From JAGVSR01 sp963786675 (lineage in GTDB: Bacteria > Pseudomonadota > Alphaproteobacteria > Rhizobiales > Hyphomicrobiaceae): a DNA stretch of 64,000 nt. Location of the stretch: NCBI GenBank assembly GCA_963786675.1, contig CAWAZY010000003.1:806001-870000 (forward strand), read 5' to 3'. Below, piece by piece: positions 61,327-64,000 of this stretch. Each line of letters starts with the position of its first letter. Positions within the stretch are counted from its first letter, which is position 1. Both the position numbers and the translations under genes were made by a program. Under the pieces are notes generated by a model, which saw only the letters and a list, made by a program, of their open reading frames with translations, ran no database searches and was not told the origin of the DNA.

Positions 61327-63315
61327 ATGCGCTTCTCGCCCCATCTTTTGGATGAAATTCGCGCCCGCCTCCCGGTCAGCCAGGTGGTGGGGCGCAAGGT
61401 TGCGCTGAAGAAGAAGGGCCGCGAGTGGGTGGGGCTCTCGCCCTTCAAGGTTGAGAAGACGCCGTCATTCTACGTCAATGATCAGAAGGGCTTCTACCAT
61501 TGCTTCGCATCGGGCGAGCATGGCGACATCTTCACGTTCCTGATCAAAACGGAAGGCTTGGCCTTTCCCGAGGCCGTCGAGCGGCTGGCCGGAGAAGCCG
61601 GGGTTCAGCTGCCCAAACCCGAAGCGCGCGACATCGAAGCCTACGATCAGCGCCAGCGTTTGTCGGCGGTCCTCGAGGCCAGTGTGCGCTACTTCGAGGA
61701 ACAGCTGGCGTCACCGGGCGGCAGCGAGGCGCGCCGCTATCTCCTGGAAAAGCGCGGACTGAGCCGCGACATCGTCAAGACCTTCCGCCTTGGCTATGCG
61801 CCTAACGCGCGCACGGCGCTGATGGAGCATCTGGGCACACAGGGCTTTACGCGCGAGGAAATGGCCCTGTCGGGCATGATGATTTCGGGTGAGGATATCC
61901 GCGAGCCCTACGACCGTTTCCGCAACCGCGTCATGTTTCCGATCACCGACTGGAAAGGCCGGACGATTGCCTTTGGTGGCCGCGCGCTCGATGCGGATGC
62001 GCCCGCCAAATATCTCAACTCGCCCGAGACCCCCCTCTTCCATAAGGGACACAATCTCTACAATGCCCATGCCGCCCGCACCGCCGCCCACGACAAGGGA
62101 CGGGTCATCGCGGTGGAAGGGTACATGGACGTCGTGGCCCTGACGCAGGGCGGCTTTCCTGAAGCCGTGGCCCCACTCGGCACGGCGCTGACGGCGGAAC
62201 AGATCGGTCTGCTCTGGCGCATGACGTCCGAGCCGATCCTTTGCTTCGACGGGGACAGCGCGGGCCGCAAAGCCGCGCACCGGGCCGTGGACACCGTCTT
62301 GCCACTCATCAAGCCCGGCCAAAGCGTCCGCTTTGCTTTCCTGCCCGATGGTCTCGATCCGGACGACCTTGTCCGGCAGCAGGGACCGGAGGCCATGGAG
62401 GGCATATTGGGCGCCGCGCAGCCGCTGGCCCAGGTTCTGTTCGATCGCGAATGGGCCCAGGACGACTGGTCGACGCCCGAACGGCGCGCCCGCCTGGAAC
62501 AGCAGATCCGGCTGCTGGTGGCCCGCATCGAGGACGGGGGCGTGCGCGGTCACTACGAACAGGACATGCGCCGCCGGCTGCAGGCGGCCTGGGGGCAGGA
62601 CCGCGCCACCGCGCCGTTCAGGCCCTCACGCGAAACCGGCTTTCCCCGGGCGTGGGCCCAAGGCAGAACGCCGTATCGCGGGATGGGTCAATTCGGCGGC
62701 GGGCGGCCGGGTTCGTTCAATAATGGCTCCGGACGGCCGGGATCGCCTGGACCCGGATTTCAGCCCATGCGCGCCATGGCGTCCTCGTCGCTGCTGAAAA
62801 GCCAATTGGTCACAGGGGATAGCGCCCGTCCCGCGGATCGGGAGCTCCTCTTGATGCGGACAGTGCTCAATCATCCATGGCTGGCCGAAGCCGAGGCCGA
62901 GACGCTGGCGGCCCTGCAATTTGCCGCGCCAGCCCTGTCCCGCCTGCGCGATGAGATCCTTGCCGCAGTTTCACTTGACAAATCTCTTGACAGTCCTGGC
63001 CTGCGCTCCCATTTGGTCAAGGCCGGGTGCGGCGGGGTCTTGGACCTTGTCGCGCGTTCGGCGACACATAGATGCGACAGGTTCGCCGAGCCCAATGCCG
63101 GGCACGCTGAGGTGGAAGCTGGCTGGCGCCACGCCCTCACGCTGCACGAACGGCAGGTTGGACTCAAGGCGGCGCTCACGAGCGCAGAGCGGGCTTGGCA
63201 TGAAGATCGCAGCGAGGATGCCTTCGAACGCATCTGCGAACTTCAGGCCGAGCTCGAACGTTTGGCACGCCCCGAAGACCTGGATCAGAACACAGATGAT
63301 GCCGCAGCGATGTGA
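61327..63315 (+). CDS. dnaG: DNA primase
   Basis: DnaG makes RNA primers for replication. The 662-residue protein has the N-terminal domain (RLPVSQVVGRKVALKKKGREW), the TOPRIM RNA-polymerase core (VIAVEGYMDVVAL, CFDGDSAGRKAA, LPDGLDPDDLV) and a DnaB-binding C-terminal region. The zinc-binding module is degenerate: the usual CPFH reads SPFK and the second pair HCFGCG reads HCFASG, leaving one of four ligands. Similar losses are, as I recall, found in many alphaproteobacterial primases. A Gly/Pro/Arg-rich linker of about 60 residues (430-490) precedes the C-terminal domain. rpoD starts 130 bases on, the usual partner. Confidence 0.96.
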   Translation: MRFSPHLLDEIRARLPVSQVVGRKVALKKKGREWVGLSPFKVEKTPSFYVNDQKGFYHCFASGEHGDIFTFLIKTEGLAFPEAVERLAGEAGVQLPKPEARDIEAYDQRQRLSAVLEASVRYFEEQLASPGGSEARRYLLEKRGLSRDIVKTFRLGYAPNARTALMEHLGTQGFTREEMALSGMMISGEDIREPYDRFRNRVMFPITDWKGRTIAFGGRALDADAPAKYLNSPETPLFHKGHNLYNAHAARTAAHDKGRVIAVEGYMDVVALTQGGFPEAVAPLGTALTAEQIGLLWRMTSEPILCFDGDSAGRKAAHRAVDTVLPLIKPGQSVRFAFLPDGLDPDDLVRQQGPEAMEGILGAAQPLAQVLFDREWAQDDWSTPERRARLEQQIRLLVARIEDGGVRGHYEQDMRRRLQAAWGQDRATAPFRPSRETGFPRAWAQGRTPYRGMGQFGGGRPGSFNNGSGRPGSPGPGFQPMRAMASSSLLKSQLVTGDSARPADRELLLMRTVLNHPWLAEAEAETLAALQFAAPALSRLRDEILAAVSLDKSLDSPGLRSHLVKAGCGGVLDLVARSATHRCDRFAEPNAGHAEVEAGWRHALTLHERQVGLKAALTSAERAWHEDRSEDAFERICELQAELERLARPEDLDQNTDDAAAM

Positions 63316-63445
63316 GGGACAGGACCGTCTCAGACCACAGGCCCCGGGCCGTGCCTCAGGCACATGAGCGCCGCGCGGGCCTCCTGAAGACCATGTCCGA
63401 CCCTGCACCGTACATTTGACCCTCAAGACCTTCGAGAGTGACTCA

Positions 63446-64000
63446 ATGAGCCGCGCACCTCAGACCAAGACACAAACCGCCGCTAAGCGCCCCGCCGCGA
63501 TGGCGCGCGCCGAGGAGCCCTCGGGTGATGCGCCCGAGCGCGATAGCCCGCTGCTGGATCTGTCCGATGCCGCCGTCAAGCGGCTCATGAAGACAGCCAA
63601 GACCCGCGGTTACGTGACCTATGACGAACTGAATGCCGTGTTGCCCTCCGAGGAAGTTTCGTCGGAACAGATTGAAGACACGATGGCGATGCTGTCCGAC
63701 ATGGGCATCAACGTCGTGGATCAAGACGAGACAGACGAAGCCCAGGAAGGTGGCGCGGATGAGGCCGGCGAGGAAGAGGAAGGCGGCCGCGCGCTGACCT
63801 CCTCGACGGCGCTGGTCAAAACCGAAACCCGCGCCGAGCCGACCGAGCGCACCGACGATCCGGTGCGCATGTACCTGCGCGAAATGGGCTCGGTCGAACT
63901 GCTCTCGCGCGAAGGCGAAATCGCCATCGCCAAGCGGATCGAGGCCGGCCGCGAGGCCATGATCGCCGGCCTGTGCGAAAGCCCGCTGACCTTCCAGGCC
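63446..64000 (+). CDS. rpoD: RNA polymerase sigma factor RpoD, 5' part
   Basis: The first 185 codons of the housekeeping sigma factor, cut by the window edge without a stop. The N-terminal part has region 1.1 (LLDLSDAAVKRLMKTAKTRG, YVTYDELNAVLP, QIEDTMAMLSDMGINVVD), an acidic stretch with EEEGG, and region 1.2 beginning DDPVRMYLREMGSVELLSRE. The ATG at 63446 has GAGAG seven bases upstream. dnaG directly upstream gives the typical dnaG-rpoD pair. Confidence 0.96.
   Translation, partial: MSRAPQTKTQTAAKRPAAMARAEEPSGDAPERDSPLLDLSDAAVKRLMKTAKTRGYVTYDELNAVLPSEEVSSEQIEDTMAMLSDMGINVVDQDETDEAQEGGADEAGEEEEGGRALTSSTALVKTETRAEPTERTDDPVRMYLREMGSVELLSREGEIAIAKRIEAGREAMIAGLCESPLTFQA

Noticed and set aside
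1..64000. Mobile elements, CRISPR arrays, defence systems or secondary-metabolite clusters
   Set aside because: I looked for transposases, integrases, repeat-spacer patterns and multi-gene unknown islands and found none. The unknown genes are single insertions among housekeeping genes.

Overview
The window is a GC-rich chromosomal segment of an alphaproteobacterium, most likely a member of the Hyphomicrobiales. This is inferred from gene content and order. Examples are an ATP synthase zeta-type (DUF1476) protein, a small membrane protein between purS and purQ, SdhE next to mfd and recG, an IalB family protein, and the carA / yqeY / dnaG / rpoD arrangement. It is mostly housekeeping DNA. I see no prophage, insertion sequence, CRISPR array, rRNA operon or defence island.

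Layout. 1-1.35 kb: end of a membrane protein gene, a frameshifted RBBP9-like hydrolase and the zeta-type ATPase inhibitor. 1.7-11.2 kb: purine synthesis and replication block on the + strand (purC, purS, small membrane protein, exported protein, purQ, then dnaB, alr, radA, cvpA, purF). 11.3-12 kb: a short-chain dehydrogenase. 12-19.4 kb: minus-strand block rlpA, dacC, tmk, holB, metG, tatD and a PhnP-like metallo-hydrolase. 19.7 kb: tRNA-Ser(TGA). 19.9-24.5 kb: a P2-type cation ATPase, a small exported protein and a porin. 24.9-31.6 kb: a UbiH-like monooxygenase, a lipid A acyltransferase, an exported NagZ-like enzyme, a CoA ester lyase, a histone H1-like/HspQ fusion and IalB. 32-36 kb: an orphan peptide-binding protein, an acyl-CoA synthetase and a small membrane protein. 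36-48 kb: mfd, sdhE, recG, a DUF502 protein, a TPR/SPOR protein, glmS and glmU. 48-52.3 kb: a second SPOR-like membrane protein, an ELM1-like protein, an Lrp-type regulator and an MFS transporter. 52.4-60.4 kb: carA, ChaN-like, two paralogous exported proteins, carB and greA on the minus strand. 60.7-64 kb: yqeY, dnaG and the start of rpoD.

Functional themes are nucleotide synthesis (pur, tmk, carAB), replication and repair (dnaB, holB, dnaG, radA, recG, mfd), and envelope and peptidoglycan building (alr, glmS, glmU, dacC, rlpA, NagZ-like, two SPOR proteins, LpxL-like, porin).

A key caveat is that eight genes carry ten apparent frameshifts: the RBBP9-like hydrolase, purQ, the PhnP-like gene, metG, holB, recG, glmS (two) and glmU (two). 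Nine of the ten are net +1. Several of these genes are normally essential, so base-insertion errors in the sequence are more likely than real gene decay. No clearly new multi-gene system is visible. The best leads are an H1-tail/HspQ fusion, a P2 ATPase lacking expected calcium ligands, an exported protein translationally coupled to purQ, and a set of envelope genes between carA and carB.
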